Positions 11,480 to 23,172 of a DNA stretch of 64,000 nucleotides are shown here, one piece after another. The stretch is from Parasponia andersonii. Taxonomy: Eukaryota > Streptophyta > Magnoliopsida > Rosales > Cannabaceae. The stretch is from positions 521,140 to 585,139 of the forward strand of contig JXTB01000116.1 of NCBI GenBank assembly GCA_002914805.1, given 5' to 3'. Positions within the stretch are counted from its first letter, which is position 1; the number at the start of each line of letters is the position of its first letter. The notes beneath the pieces were generated by a model. That model saw nothing but the letters and a program-made list of their open reading frames with translations. It ran no database searches and was not told the DNA's origin. Made by a program: the position numbers and the translations under genes.

Positions 11480-12650
11480 AAGCTTTCTTCTTAGGACACT
11501 CGCATGCCCAATGTGGCCCATCACAAAGGAAGTACTTGACTCTTGGCTTGGAAAAGTCACGACCTTCATTCTTTTTTCCCTTTATCCTTGTACTTGTAGG
11601 AGGAACTATCTTTATTATATTTTCCTCCTTTTATTTACTCTCTCCCACTCTTTGCTCTACTACCCTTCTTATCTTTAGCCTTAAAAGGGTCCTTATTGGT
11701 AGAGTAATCAACAAGGCTCTTAGCTACAGTAATAGCATCGGCTAAGTCCTGGACACCACGATGCTTAAGCTCTAACTTGACCCAATTTTGAAGACTATCC
11801 ATGAACAAGAATAGAGCATATTTATCTGATATGTCAGGGACTTCGAGTAAGACTGTGGTAAACTCTTTTATGTAGTCTCTAACACTGCCAGATTGTTTGA
11901 GGCGGCAAAGATGGCTTCTCGTCTTCTCTTCGGCATTCTCGGGGAAGAATTGCCTCTTAAGCTCTCTGTTGAAGTCATCGAAGGTAGCTATGGTTCATAC
12001 CCCTCGTTGCATCTCTCTGTGTCTCCGCCTCCACTATAGCATGGCCGTATCGGTTAGATACACTGCAATATTACGAATTTTACCGGCGTCATCTGTCACA
12101 CCGGCGGTCTCGAAGTATTGCTGAGTCCTCATAGGAAGTTCTCAACTTTCTGAGCATTTCGAGTACTGTTAAAGGTCTTTGGTTTAGGCATCTCAACCTT
12201 CCTTATCTCAATGGTTGTTATGGTGGTCACCTCTATGGCCATCGCTCGCTTGTACAAAACAAGATCACCATGCATCTTATCTACTCTAAGTAAAACATTA
12301 GTGAGTTCTCTTTAGAAGAGATCTCTGACCTTGGCAATCTTTGAATGAAAGGACTCGATCTCGTGCCTTAAGTCGGCCTCTAGCCCACCAAGTGCATCTT
12401 TGATGCTACTGTGGATCTCCACATCTTCGGTCTCCAAACCATCACAACAGCTATCTAAATCGTCTACTCGCTTGCCCAACATGCCCAAGTTGGACTCTAG
12501 TCAGGATACTCTAGCCTCTAAGCTAATCACCACGTCCCTCGACTTGTCACAGGTAGTACCATTCTTCACTTTATCACGCCCACGTTCAGAAGTACCAACT
12601 TCAACAGGGTCGAGAGTTGCAACCATAGTCTTCATATAGACAATGCAACC
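11480..12650 (-). pseudogene. Gag region of the chromovirus with damaged zinc knuckle
   Basis: On the minus strand an uninterrupted stretch at about 11956-11697 reads as a retrotransposon Gag domain (contains RDYIKEFTTVLLEV and MDSLQNWVKLEL). Further 3', about 11532-11491, is the nucleic-acid-binding knuckle, with spacing C-x2-C-x3-H-x4-C in relatives. Here the first Cys codon reads Tyr (TAC), while the second Cys, the His and the last Cys survive (CDGPHWACEC). The N-terminal third, up to the PBS, is fragmented by stops. Confidence 0.75.
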
Positions 12651-12674
12651 ACGAAGATATAACGAGTAACGAAA

Positions 12675-12686
12675 ACTCTAATACCA
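12675..12686 (-). other. Primer-binding site, initiator-Met tRNA type
   Basis: Four bases inside the 5' LTR on the minus strand, the sequence is TGGTATTAGAGT. Ten of 12 positions match TGGTATCAGAGC, the complement of the plant initiator-Met tRNA 3' end used by most copia elements and chromoviruses. Confidence 0.85.
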
Positions 12687-12689
12687 TGC

Positions 12690-13303
12690 TGTCATGATCC
12701 TAGCCTTAAACTAGACAATCATGCGGCACTTAGTATATTCTGTCGTACTAAGTTAGCTTACCAACACTCAAGAAAGGGACTTAGAGTAAGCTGTGAGACA
12801 AAGTGGCAAAGAATAAGAGAGTTTGAGTAAATGAAAGTTTTATATTACTCTTAGAATACTTATAACTCTCACAAATAGGACTTGTATACAAATAAACCCA
12901 AGGGATCCTTTATATAGGCGAAGCCTAAACCAATCAAGGGTTATGATCATGCTAAGTGGAATGATCTTACAAAGGATCTAGAATCTTCCCAAATAAAATA
13001 GTAATATTTACAAAGATATTTACATAGAGAAATCTATAATAAGCATGGCCTAGATCCTTCCATGAGGTTTACCCACAATCTTGGCTCTTTTAAGTCATTC
13101 TATAAGCTTTTAGGACCATCTCAACCTATCTAGTACCATCTGGCCTTATTTAGAACCTTCCAGGACTTAATAGTGCCAACTAGAGTCTTCTAGCATAGGT
13201 CCTTCCCAATTCCTTTTGGGTGAGTAATGTATATATAGAGGATCTTAAGACCATAAGGCAACAATATTTTGATTTTAGGGAGTCAAATGAGCGGGGTATA
13301 ACA
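12690..13303 (-). repeat. 5' LTR of the chromovirus
   Basis: A 614-bp partner of 7335-7994. It starts TGTCATGATCCTAG and ends ...GTATAACA on the + strand, followed by ATTG (13304-13307). Read on the minus strand it contains the TATA-box-like TATATAAAGG (about 12907-12916), placed as a promoter within an LTR, with transcription toward lower coordinates. Confidence 0.88.
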
Positions 13304-13333
13304 ATTGTCTATTATACTTCATACTCCTAGCAA

Positions 13334-13412
13334 CATGAGTCAACACGAGGACAACCATGTTAGGTACTTAAAAGACTACTTGCACCCTACTTACACTACT
13401 ACACCATCATGT
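13334..13412 (+). pseudogene. Athila gag N-terminal fragment, left of the inserted LTR
   Basis: An ATG at 13334 opens a frame (starts MSQHEDNHVRYLKDYLHP) that reaches the short conserved TTTPS stretch just before the solo LTR. The matching continuation lies at 15212. Only the gap created by the LTR and one copy of its target duplication separates the two parts. Confidence 0.7.
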
Positions 13413-15211
13413 TGTTGGGATTTTTGCCTTAGAAAACAGATTTCTAATTTTACCCTTTTGAGTATAAACAACTATCTCTTCTATGAAATTATGATATTTG
13501 ATAGATTAAACTATCTTAGTTGAATAGTTTATTCATCTGAAAAAGATTCCATGACTTTATATGTGTATAAAGAAATAAACATGATTCAGTGTTAATTATG
13601 GGGAGATTTGTTTCTTTATCTAAGTCTAAATGAAGTAGTTTACAATCTGTAAATAAAGATGGAATACTTTATTTACTATAGGTTGTAGTGTTTGCCTATC
13701 TCAATGGGAATGATGTGTCTCAAATCATTGAAGTATCTGACTTCTGATAGAAACACTAATACAACATAAATAAGTTATGTGTATTAAACTGGACCAGGTA
13801 ATACAAAGAATTGGAGTGCCGTAACTCAATTCTTATATTATCACAAACTAGCTCTTAGCATATAAATCTTAATCCTTGATGTTTGACTAGACTTGCTTTC
13901 ATAGGTTATAGCCTTTTGATTTGTTAAAAGACTAACCTCTATAAAGTTAGAGATGAACTCTGGCATATTGGAGGTTATGGCTTATGAATTGATGGGAACA
14001 CCAAATAGTTAAGGATACTATATATTAATGCCACTTTAGGTTCTTTCGAGATTTATGAAATAATTAAATCTAATATCTTAGTATTCACTTTGTGAATTGG
14101 TTGATAATTTTGTCTAAATGGCCATTGAGAACAAAATTATCAACAACATTATTCCTTGATAGAAAGATGGTAACTTAAAGGTAAATAGATGTTGGAGGGG
14201 TATTACGGTAATTTCACCTATCCAACTATGGCATTGTATAGGGATTATATATGTGGTATAGAATATGCTAGATGGATCGGCTAATCAAGGTTAGTTGATT
14301 AAATCTCTATAAAAGGCATGACATTTAATCTAAGAGTGCAGTATTAGACCTTTAGTGGAGTATCCCCTTTACTAATAATATTAATATAAATACCATAATA
14401 AGAGTTATTATGTATTTATCATATTATTGGAGCTTAGATTATTTGGAACCATTAGGTCCATTGTCTAGCTCAATTAAGCTTATTAATTGGTTAGTGGTAT
14501 TTGTGAAATAAGTTTCATGAAACTGTGTAAAATAATGATTCTACACATAAGTTGGTATTTTTATAAATAAGTTTCATGAGTTGGACATATTTATAAAAAT
14601 ACACCTAAAGCCCAAATTGGAGAACAAGCCCAATCCTAATTGGACTAGGGTTAGCAGTTTTTTGGTCCCATATATATAAAATATATGAGAGAAAAAACTA
14701 CATAATAACTCATATAAAGTCACACGCATAAGGCATAGAGAGAGAGAAATTTCGGCCAACCTAGGCTAAGGGAGAGAGAAAAATGTTTCCTACAATCTCA
14801 TAGTCTCATCTCACATCCCGGTGTTCCATAGGATTAAGAAGGCATTCTTGATCGTTCTCCAACGAAGATTTCGACTTGGTGCCCACTCGCTTCGTCAATC
14901 AAGAGCAAGAGCATAGACAAGAAGATCTAGGGTTGGAGGTTTGATCACCATCAATAAGGAGATCGAGGAGGAACATGCTACAAGAGGTAAACCTTAATCT
15001 CATCTCTAGGGTTTTGTATCTAGATTTGATTTATATTGTACGTGATCCTGTAAATGATGCATGTGTGTTATATGGTTATAAAAACTGTTTTCATGTAAAA
15101 ATTTTAAAACTTAAATCCGTTATTTTTCTGCTGCGTTCATGATATGATCATATATTTTCCATATCTGCATGCATGCATGATTTTCCTAAATATTAGGTCA
15201 ATTTACCAACA
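13413..15211 (+). mobile_element. Copia-type solo LTR inserted in Athila gag
   Basis: A 1,799-bp unit starting TGTTGGGATTTTTGCCTTAG and ending ATTTACCAACA (TG...CA). It is flanked by CATGT (13408-13412) and CATGC (15212-15216), a 5-bp target duplication with one mismatch. A TATAAAAGG box at 14308-14316 sits mid-element. No PBS or coding domain follows, so it is a solo LTR. Independent support is that Gag homology stops at its left edge and resumes at its right edge. The ORF at 14574-14759 on the minus strand is incidental. Confidence 0.82.
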
Positions 15212-15960
15212 CATGCATTATGTTTCCTTCTAATACACTACAATAAGACTCACTTCTACCTATTTTTCATGTTTTAAAAAGCGAAAATCCATATATACAT
15301 ATTAGGGAATTTGAAGAGGTAGTGGCCACTTTCCACAGCCAACCCAATGTCGTAGATGTTACAAGGTTGAAATTTTTACCTTTCTCCCTAAAAGATAAAG
15401 TGAAGAGTTGGCTATATTCTTTAAGACCAAGATCTATAGGTACGTGGGCGGAAATGACACAAAATTTCTTCAACAAATATTTTCCACACCATAAGACCAA
15501 TAACCTTAGGAGACAGATCTTAACATTTGCCCAAAAAGATAGTGAAACTTTATACCAATCTTGGAAAAAGTTCAAAGAATTATCAAATATGTACCCATAC
15601 CATGGTATGAAAGCTGGTGTTTAGTTAGCTTTTTCTATGAGAGACTTACCTATAAGGAGCGCCAATTTATAGAGATGATGTGCAATGGTGAGTTCCTACA
15701 CAAGGACCTCGATGCAGCTATAAAGTACCTTAACGAGTTAGCTAAGAAATTGGTCCCGACCCACTGGAATTTACCATCTCGGGGAAGAAGACAACCTAAA
15801 AACCCAACTGGAAGTTTTGACTAGGAAACTTGAGGCCTTGAAAACGAAAGATAGTAAAGCCACCTACAGGGTTGCTAGGGTAAAAACTAAATCTACTTGT
15901 TTTTTTAATAGAGGAGTGGATCACCTAACTCAAGATTGTTTAACCTACAGTAAGATGAGA
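15212..15960 (+). pseudogene. Athila gag, main part, with damaged zinc knuckle
   Basis: The frame resumes right after the solo LTR and includes IHIREFEEV, FLPFSLKDKVKSWLYSL, FFNKYFPHHKT and, in a shifted frame, SFFYERLTYKERQF and MMCNGEF. A stop lies near 15245 and a frame break near 15620. The knuckle at 15898-15939 has C-x2-N-x4-H-x4-C: the second zinc-ligand Cys is replaced by Asn. In the intact family Gag forms the particle and binds RNA. Confidence 0.85.
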
Positions 15961-16645
15961 GGGGTTTACAAAGAATAATGTAATGCCTTAGGGATGTTTA
16001 CACAACCTTTCTCATCTTATTCTGATGCATATAATCCTAGATGGAGAAACCACCCCAACTTCAGTTAGAAATCTAATCCAAACTAACCCATATTATCTAA
16101 TAACAATTGGAGCACAAAGGCTCAACCATCCAAATCTTACTATACACCTCAATATAATGCATGACAAAATAGGAATCCCATAAAGGAAACACTTCAGGCA
16201 TTTATAGAGGCATAAAATAAGATTAACCAAAAGTTTGAGTCTGTACTCACTTAAGTGGTTGAAGAGAACAAAGAGATCAAAAGCCAAATCATGAAGTTGA
16301 CAAGTGCTCTTGATGTACAAGAACGAGGAAGATTTCCTTTCATACCCCAATCTAGTCCAAAGGGACAACACATGGCATAGACTTCAACTGTTGAACAACA
16401 AAATCTCAAAGAGGTCAATGCTATCACTACTTAGAGAGGTAAAGTCTTAGATAGACCAACTCTGCCACCAAGCAACACAAACAACCGCCATTTCTAGTAA
16501 CACTGAAGATATCCCTCCACAAGGAAGTGAGAAAAAGAGTCTTGTTCAAGTACCGTTTTCTCAAGCTCTCTTATATGGAGGAAAAACCTAAGATAATCAA
16601 GGTGAGATCTTAGAACATCTTAAACAAGTTAAGAGTAACTTACCT
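15961..16645 (+). pseudogene. Athila gag-pol linker region, decayed
   Basis: Pro/Asn/Gln-rich broken frames between the zinc knuckle and the protease, as in the spacer of related elements. Several stops are visible and no domain is recognisable. Reading it as linker rests on position only. Confidence 0.5.
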
Positions 16646-17194
16646 TTGTTATATGTGATTAGACAGGTGCCAGCATATGCAAAAATAATCAATGATCTAT
16701 ACACAATAAAGAGGAAGCACCATTTTAAGAAGACAGCATCCTTGACTGAACAGGTAAGTACGGTGATTGAGCAGAAAACACCACCAAAATATAAAGATCT
16801 AGGATGCCCTACCATCAGTTGTCACATTAGGGCACACGAGTTCGGCCAAGCTTTACTTGACCTGGGAGCAAGTGTAAACCTTATGCCATATTTAGTTTAT
16901 TTGCAACTAAGATTTAGAGAAATGAAGCCCACTTCAGTTGGCCGACGCTCTACCAAGAGCCCCCAAGGTATAGTAGAAGATGTTTTCATACAAATTGATA
17001 AGTTCTACTACCCCGTCGAATTCTTGATCCTCGATACAAAATCTATTGTTAACATTGAGTCGAAAATACTACTGATCTTAGGTAGACCATTCGTTGCCAT
17101 AGCCAATGCCCTTATCAATTATAGGAATGGCCAAATGAAGCTTTTATTCGGTAACATGACATTAAAAGTCAACATCTTTCATGTTGGAAAATAG
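16646..17194 (+). pseudogene. Athila protease region
   Basis: 182 codons remain open. The central motif LLDLGASVNLMPY is the Athila-group form of the aspartic protease site (Asp-Leu-Gly). It is followed by the flap-like VFIQIDKFYYPVEFLILD and the ILGRPFVAIANALI strand with the conserved GR. This is among the better-kept frames of the element and ends in TAG. In the family the enzyme cleaves the Gag-Pol polyprotein. Confidence 0.85.
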
Positions 17195-17404
17195 CCGCAA
17201 GTAGAGGATGAGTGCTATCAGCCATACTTGGTAGACTTATTAGTTGAAGAGAAAGAGTGTTTACAGAAAAATCGGGATCCACTTGAAAACTTTCTCCTTA
17301 ACTCACTAATCTCGGAGTATTTTATACCTGCTGAATTTTCTGATTTGTTTGTCATATTTGGGCAGGATAAAATTCCTAGATTCTGATAACCACACTTTGA
17401 GGAA

Positions 17405-18346
17405 TTGCCATGTGAAAGAGAAAAGCCAAAACCATCAGACCTTGAGACACCGAAAATTAACTTAGCCCAACTACACAAAGATTTGAAACACGTATTCTTA
17501 GGATTAGGTGATACTTTTCTTGTCATTATTTCTTCTGAACTTAGTGCTGAACAAGATAAAAAATTGATAAATTTGTTGAAAGAACATAAGTCTATACTAG
17601 GTTGGATAATAGCTAATATTAAAGATATTTCTCCACTGATTTGTTCACATAGGATCCATTTAGAGAAAGGAGCCAAACCCCGTAGAGACCCCCAAAGAAG
17701 ACTTAATCCCACAATGAAAGAAGCTATTAAAAAGGAAGTTTTAAAACTGTTAGATGCAAGTATAATCTACCCAATATCTGATAATAAATGGGTGAGTCCA
17801 ACACAAATAATTCCTAAGAAAGTTGGAGTAACTGTGGCTGAAAATAAGGATGGGGTACCTCTTCCAACTAGGATAGTGACTGGGTGGTGCATGTGTATTA
17901 ATTATAGGAAATTAAACTCTGCCACTCAAAAAGATCATTTCTTATTGCCATTTATTGATCAAATCTTAGAACGAGTAGTTGGACATCTCTTCCATTGCTT
18001 TCTTAACGGATATTCAAGATATTATCAGATAGAGATAGTAATAGAGGATCTAGTAATAGAGGATCAAGATAAAACTACTTTTATATGCCCTTGTTGTACT
18101 TTTACTTTTCGTAGAATGTCATTTGGTTTATGTAATGCACCTACTATATTTCAGCGTTTCATGATGAGTATATTTTTTTATATGGTTGAAAAATGTATGG
18201 AAATTTTTATGGATGATTTGATAGTTTTTGGTGATTCTTTTGACTCATGTCTACTTAATTTAAAAGCTGTTTTGAGTAGATATGAAGAAAAAGGTCTTGT
18301 GCTAAACTAGAAAAAATATCATTTCATAGTATCTTCTGGGATTGTT
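17405..18346 (+). pseudogene. Athila reverse transcriptase
   Basis: 301 codons open (17405-18310). The INYRKLN segment, the palm motif and the FMDDLIVFGDSFD catalytic box are all identifiable. The first catalytic Asp, normally in FLDGYSGY, is Asn here (HCFLNGYSRY), so the polymerase would be dead even where the frame is open. The frame ends at a TAG where relatives have Trp (near 18308) and homology continues beyond it. Confidence 0.88.
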
Positions 18347-19060
18347 TTGAGGCACATTATATTTGAAAGAGGAATAGAGGTTGACAAGTCAAAAGTTGAG
18401 TTGATCTCTAAATTACTTACTCTTAAGATAGTAAGAGATGTTGGTCCTTTCTTAGATATGCTGGATTCTATAGGAGGTTTATACAAAATTTTTCTGCTAT
18501 ATCTCGACCACTGTGTAAGCTCATGGCCAAAGAAACTGAGTTCAAGTAGACTTTGGAGTGTGATGAAGCATTCAAAAGACTTGTTGACAAGCTCACTTCC
18601 GCTCTTATCATGCAGTCACCTGATTAAAACCTGTCATTTGAAATTATGTGTGATGCCAATAATTACGTCGTAGAAGTTGTCATTGGTCAATGAAAGGGGA
18701 GGAAGCATTTTATTGTTTATTACACTAGGAGGACCCTAAACAGTACTCAAATGAATTATTCTACGATTGAAAAAGAACTACTAGCTGCTGTCTTTGCCTT
18801 AGATAAATTTCATCCATATATTATTGGTTTGCCTATCACTATATTTACTGACTATGTGGCCCTCAAGGACCTTCTTTCTAAGAAGTATGCTAAGGCTCAC
18901 TTGATTAGGTGGATTCTTTTGTTGCAGGAATTTGATCTTATAATCAATGATAAAAAAAGGTATTGAAAATGTTGTGGATGATCATTTATCTCGTCTAAAA
19001 TTCAATGATTCAGCTGAAGGTCCCCTCATTTGAGACGATTTCCCTGATAAACATCAGTTC
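18347..19060 (+). pseudogene. Athila RT thumb and RNase H
   Basis: Broken frames. 18347-18480 matches the RT connection (HIIFERGIEVDKSKVELI), 18530-18720 carries shifted RNase H sequence with TAG and TGA stops, and 18751-18966 is open with [19 protein letters not shown] and [10 protein letters not shown], the RNase H core. RNase H normally degrades the RNA strand during reverse transcription. Confidence 0.83.
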
Positions 19061-19072
19061 GCTGTTTGCTAA

Positions 19073-20375
19073 GTGTCGTGGTATGCACACATCGTCAACT
19101 TCTTAGTTTCCGGTGAAATTCCCTCAATCTGGAGTGCACAAGATAAGCATAAATTCTTGCTTAAGATAAGAAATTTTTATTGGGATAATCCTTACTTGTT
19201 TAAGTATTGCCCTAACCAAATTGTAAGAAGATGCATTCCAGAAACTGAGGTAAGTAGTATCTTGAACTTTTCTCATTCAAAAGCTATTGGTGGTCATTTC
19301 TCTATAAAAAAAAAAAGATTGCCGCAAAGATTTTACAATGTGATCTTTATTGATCCACTTTGTTCAAAGACACTAATATTTTCTGTCGTTCTTGTGAAAG
19401 ATGCTAAAGGCTAGGTGTATTGACCCATCATCACATGATGCCCCGTAACCCTATTCTTGTCATTGAAATATTCAATTGTTGGGGTATTGATTTTATGGGT
19501 CATTTTCCAACTTTTTTTGGTTATCTTTAAATTCTTCTTGCTGTTGAGTATGTGTCCAAATGGGTTGAGACTGTGCAATGTCATACTAATGATAATACTG
19601 TTATGGTTAAATTTCTGAAAAAAAAAAATATGTTATCTAGGTACGGTACGCCATGTGTCATTATTAGTGACCAGGGGATACATTTATATAATTGTTCTTT
19701 TGAGGCTTTGATGCGCAGGTATGGTGTTCTTTACAAGGTTTCAACTGCCTACCATCCATAAACTAAGAGACAAGTTGAGCTAACAAATAGAGAGGTCAAA
19801 AGAATTCTAGAGAAGACAGTCAATCCCAACCATAAAGAGTGTTCATTATGCCTTTTTGATGTACTTTAGGCATATAGCACTGGTTAAAGACCATCCTTAG
19901 GATGTTCCTCTACCGGCTTGTCTATAGGAAGGCATGTCACCAACCTATCGAGCTCGAGCATAAAGCTTACTCGGCTGTTAAGGCCCTTAACTTTGATTTG
20001 AATGGTGTAGGTCTTAATAGGAAACTAAAGTTGTCAGAAATTGAAGAATTGAGGAACGGTGTATATAACAACTCTAGGATCTATAAGGCAAAGTTGAAAG
20101 AGGCTCATGACAAATAGATACTGAGAAAGAATTTTGAACCAAACCAATGAGTACATCTTTATGACTCCCGATTACATCTCCACCTTAGAAAACTGAGTTC
20201 GAGATGGACCGATCTATATGTGGTGAAACATGTTTTTTCCAACGGTGCTATTGAAGTTCAAGATCCAACCGATGAGAGAATTTTCAAAGTAAATGGGCAG
20301 TGGTTGACAATTTTTGTGGAAAGAGTAGACCAATTTGAGGAGATCACTTTGGTGGCCCCTGTCTACGAAAACTAA
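19073..20375 (+). pseudogene. Athila integrase
   Basis: Pieces in order: the zinc-binding N-terminal part (19073-19320, with YLFKYC..QIVRRC and H..IGGH elements), the catalytic core with RYGTPCVIISDQG (19640-19680) and CLY-type downstream segments, then the C-terminal segment ELEHKAYSAVKALNFDL and KLKLSEIEELR (19950-20060). Relatives have a Gln after STAYHP; here the codon is TAA at about 19760. The end near 20375 includes the usual VNGQ-like segment. Confidence 0.83.
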
Positions 20376-22570
20376 TTAGGATTTATCTTTCTATATCATA
20401 GTTTCTTTCCTTTGATTAATTATTTATTTTTTGTTATTCTGCTTTATTTAGTATATTTTATCTTTTTCTCCAGCATGCGTATCACAAAGCCTTGACTTAA
20501 TATAGATATTTTGTCACTTAAGTATCCTCTATCTATCCTTTGCTCTTTTATTTTTGTGATAGTGATGAGTTTGTCTAATATAGGTTGGGAGTAATAGCAT
20601 ATTTATGCACATTAGTTTTGCCAATATATTTCACATATGTTTAAAAAAAACAACAACAAAACAAATAATAAAAATAAATAAAAATTAAAAAAAAATTGAA
20701 TTTTAGTAATTCTTTTGTAAACTAGCGTACATTGCATGATTAAATCAGTTTGAACTAAAATTTTTACATCGTTGTTTAGATATGATTTCAAAATGTTTGA
20801 TTTGAGTCACTTTTGCTATCTTGACTATTAGAGAATAACTCTTGAAATCTTTTGTGCATATTTCTAAGCCTGGTGGTAAGATGGATGTTTAATGTATAAA
20901 GCTAAGAAAATTGGCAAGTTTAAAGAGTAATTTTTTTCCTGAGTGAGTGGAGAGACTGAAAAAATAGCTTATGAACTTTTATTGATCTTTTGAATTGGTT
21001 AAACACTGTTTAGAATGTTATTAGGTTATTTGGAGAATGATTGGAAGATATGCTAAAAGGATCATATTGGTCAAAACAAGAGATAGTTTTGTATTGTTGT
21101 GAACCTTAGATTCATATTTATTCTCAAACCTGTGAGAAATTTTTGGTGAGAAATTCTTTCAGTTGTAGTCATCTATAGTTAAAAAAAAAATAGTAAAAAT
21201 ACAAAAACAAAATGAAAAAGAAGAAGACAAAAAAAAAAAAAAAAAGAAGTCTACTCTCAGTCTTAGAAGACAATTTTTTTTTGCTTTTTACTTGTAATTT
21301 TTCTCACCAGGCTCTAGTTTTATCTCATATTGTCCATTCAAATCCTGAAGTGAATTTGTAATAACAATATTTGAATTCTAAACAAATAGTTTTTCTATCA
21401 ATCGATCAATATTTGTTTATGAGTTTGTCCTAAATAATGCCTATTCCATTTGAGTGACTTTCTGTTTTCCAACTACATTAAAAATTGACATCTTTATGTG
21501 TGAGGATATGGAGTTGAACTTAGAAAAATTTTCAAAGCTATATGTATCATAGTTTGTGGTAAGAAGTTTTAGCTTAGTGCATGCATACACAACTTTGGGA
21601 GTTATGATCAACATGATTTTGATAGCATATGTGATCTTTTGCTGGCTTCTTATTTGAAATATCTAGATAATTCTGTTAATTTTTCTTTTCGGATAGGTTT
21701 ACCATGTTTTGTTTTTGTTTACACTTGAATTGCTAGGGACTAGCAAAAAGTTGGTTAGGGGTTGTGATTAGGATACAAAAATGATATTTTGAGAATGATT
21801 ACATTCTCACATAAGTTCAATCAAGCTTTTCTTACGTGGTGATTAATATTAAATATAATTGTTTCTAGTAAAATTCTAGACTAAGGATTCATCTTTTACT
21901 ACGTTATTATCTCCTAGATATATCATCGATTTCAGGTAATCTTTAAGATAGAATTTACATGCTTAATTGATTGAGTTTTACAAAATAAATACATGTATAG
22001 TCAAAAAGAGTTTTATTACATTATTTTCCTATTGCATGATTAGGATATGAATTGTATAACTAAGTTCTAGCATAAATCAAAGCAAGATTTAACTAGTGAA
22101 GTAATATTGCGATCCTTGCATGTCTTGTCACTTTCTCATTATTATTTTCTCTACAATTTTATGATATTGTCATTTTCCTAAAATAATTCAAAATTTTATT
22201 ACAATTTTATTTCTTTTGTATTTACATAACATTTTCTTTATAATTTTGGTCACTTAATTGCTTATTTTTCACCTCTCTATAGGATCAACACGTCAAACTT
22301 GCTACAACTATCGAAGTACAATTTAAGCTTAAATCAGGCTGCTTGGTGTTTGATAAAATATTTGTGAAGGATTTTGGTCTCCTAATTTCTATAAATGGTT
22401 TCAAATAAATATTTAATTTATCTGATGTGATATTATTCTACATAATTTTTTATATAAAGACATTTCACCTTCTTGGTAATAAATAATTTTGCTCTTTTTG
22501 ATTTATGCCATTTTATTAATTGATAGCCAATTTTAATTTATTTTCAAAAGGGAACCGAAAAAAATAACAA
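20376..22570 (+). other. Non-coding 3' part of the Athila element (probable)
   Basis: A long gene-free stretch after pol. Around 20565-20610 the phrase GTTTGTCTAATATAGGTTGGGAG resembles the conserved leader-like block of Athila relatives downstream of pol. Poly-A and poly-T tracts follow (20642-20700, 21180-21245). No env-like frame and no LTR pair were found, so the right boundary is unknown. Confidence 0.45.
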
Positions 22571-22574
22571 CTCT

Positions 22575-23167
22575 AGTTATTAGTGGCTATCTTCAATTAG
22601 TCTAATAACTAATATAGATGTTAGTAACTAATAATTAAATACAAGAATTAGTAACTGGCAACCAGATTGAAAACTAGTCGCTAGAGAAACTAGTAATGAA
22701 AATACAATTTGATTATTAGAAAATCTACTAACTAGATAAACTATATTGTTAGTAGAGAAATCAATATCAACTAGTCAAATTGGTTAATTCATTAATTGGT
22801 TATTGTAAGCCAAAAAAATAAAAAATATTTACTTGAAATTGAAAACAAAATTAGTTTTCAACCAATAATCAAAAATCATATTGTTATCAAGGAAACCAGA
22901 AACAAGTAACCAAATAAACAATATGATTACTAAAGAATATGTTGGTTACTAAAAACCAAAGAAAACTTCAACTTACTAGAGTAACCGTAAACAAAAGAAA
23001 CTAGTAACCAGTAAACAAATAAGCTATTTAGTTATTAGAGAATCTAATAACTAGAGATTCTGTATAGTTAGCGAAAAAGCTAAATAATAACCTGTAACTA
23101 GGAGCTAGAGAAACCATTTGGTTATCGATAACTATATAAACTATCTGATTACTATAGGTTACGAAGT
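22575..23167. repeat. GTAAC/CTAGT-rich quasi-repeat array
   Basis: About 600 bp built from short recurring words: AGTAACT, TAACTAG, CTAGTAA, TTGGTTA and their complements, with no fixed period. It is interrupted by the solo LTR at 23173-25040. The same words reappear just after it (25060-25115) and again near 28095-28210. The nature is unknown; a decayed short-unit satellite is my interpretation. Confidence 0.65.
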
Positions 23168-23172
23168 ATTTA

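Larger units (their letters stand above)
7335..13303 (-). mobile_element. Full-length decayed Ty3/gypsy chromovirus, Galadriel-like
   Basis: A 5,969-bp element bounded by TG...CA LTRs (7335-7994 and 12690-13303) with ATTG at both insertion borders. Read on the minus strand it has 5' LTR, an initiator-Met-type PBS, gag with a zinc knuckle, protease, reverse transcriptase, RNase H, integrase, a C-terminal chromodomain, a G-rich polypurine tract and 3' LTR. This order, with integrase last and a chromodomain, is diagnostic of chromoviruses. RT and integrase wording resembles the Galadriel clade. Multiple in-frame stops and frame breaks show that it can no longer make its own proteins. Confidence 0.88.
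13304..20375 (+). mobile_element. Athila-type Ty3/gypsy retrotransposon, degenerate and nested
   Basis: On the + strand Gag, zinc knuckle, protease, RT, RNase H and integrase follow in order and match the Athila group: FPFSLKDK in Gag, the DLGAS.NLMP protease site, FMDD and SFD in RT. It is interrupted by the solo LTR at 13413-15211, and its 5' leader is probably cut by the chromovirus at 7335-13303. Most coding segments carry stops or frameshifts. The end coordinate marks the last recognisable pol sequence; the true 3' LTR was not identified. Confidence 0.85.

Noticed and set aside
11218-11745. 175-codon + frame
   Set aside because: It is the antisense of the chromovirus gag/protease region; the minus strand carries the recognisable zinc knuckle and protease site.
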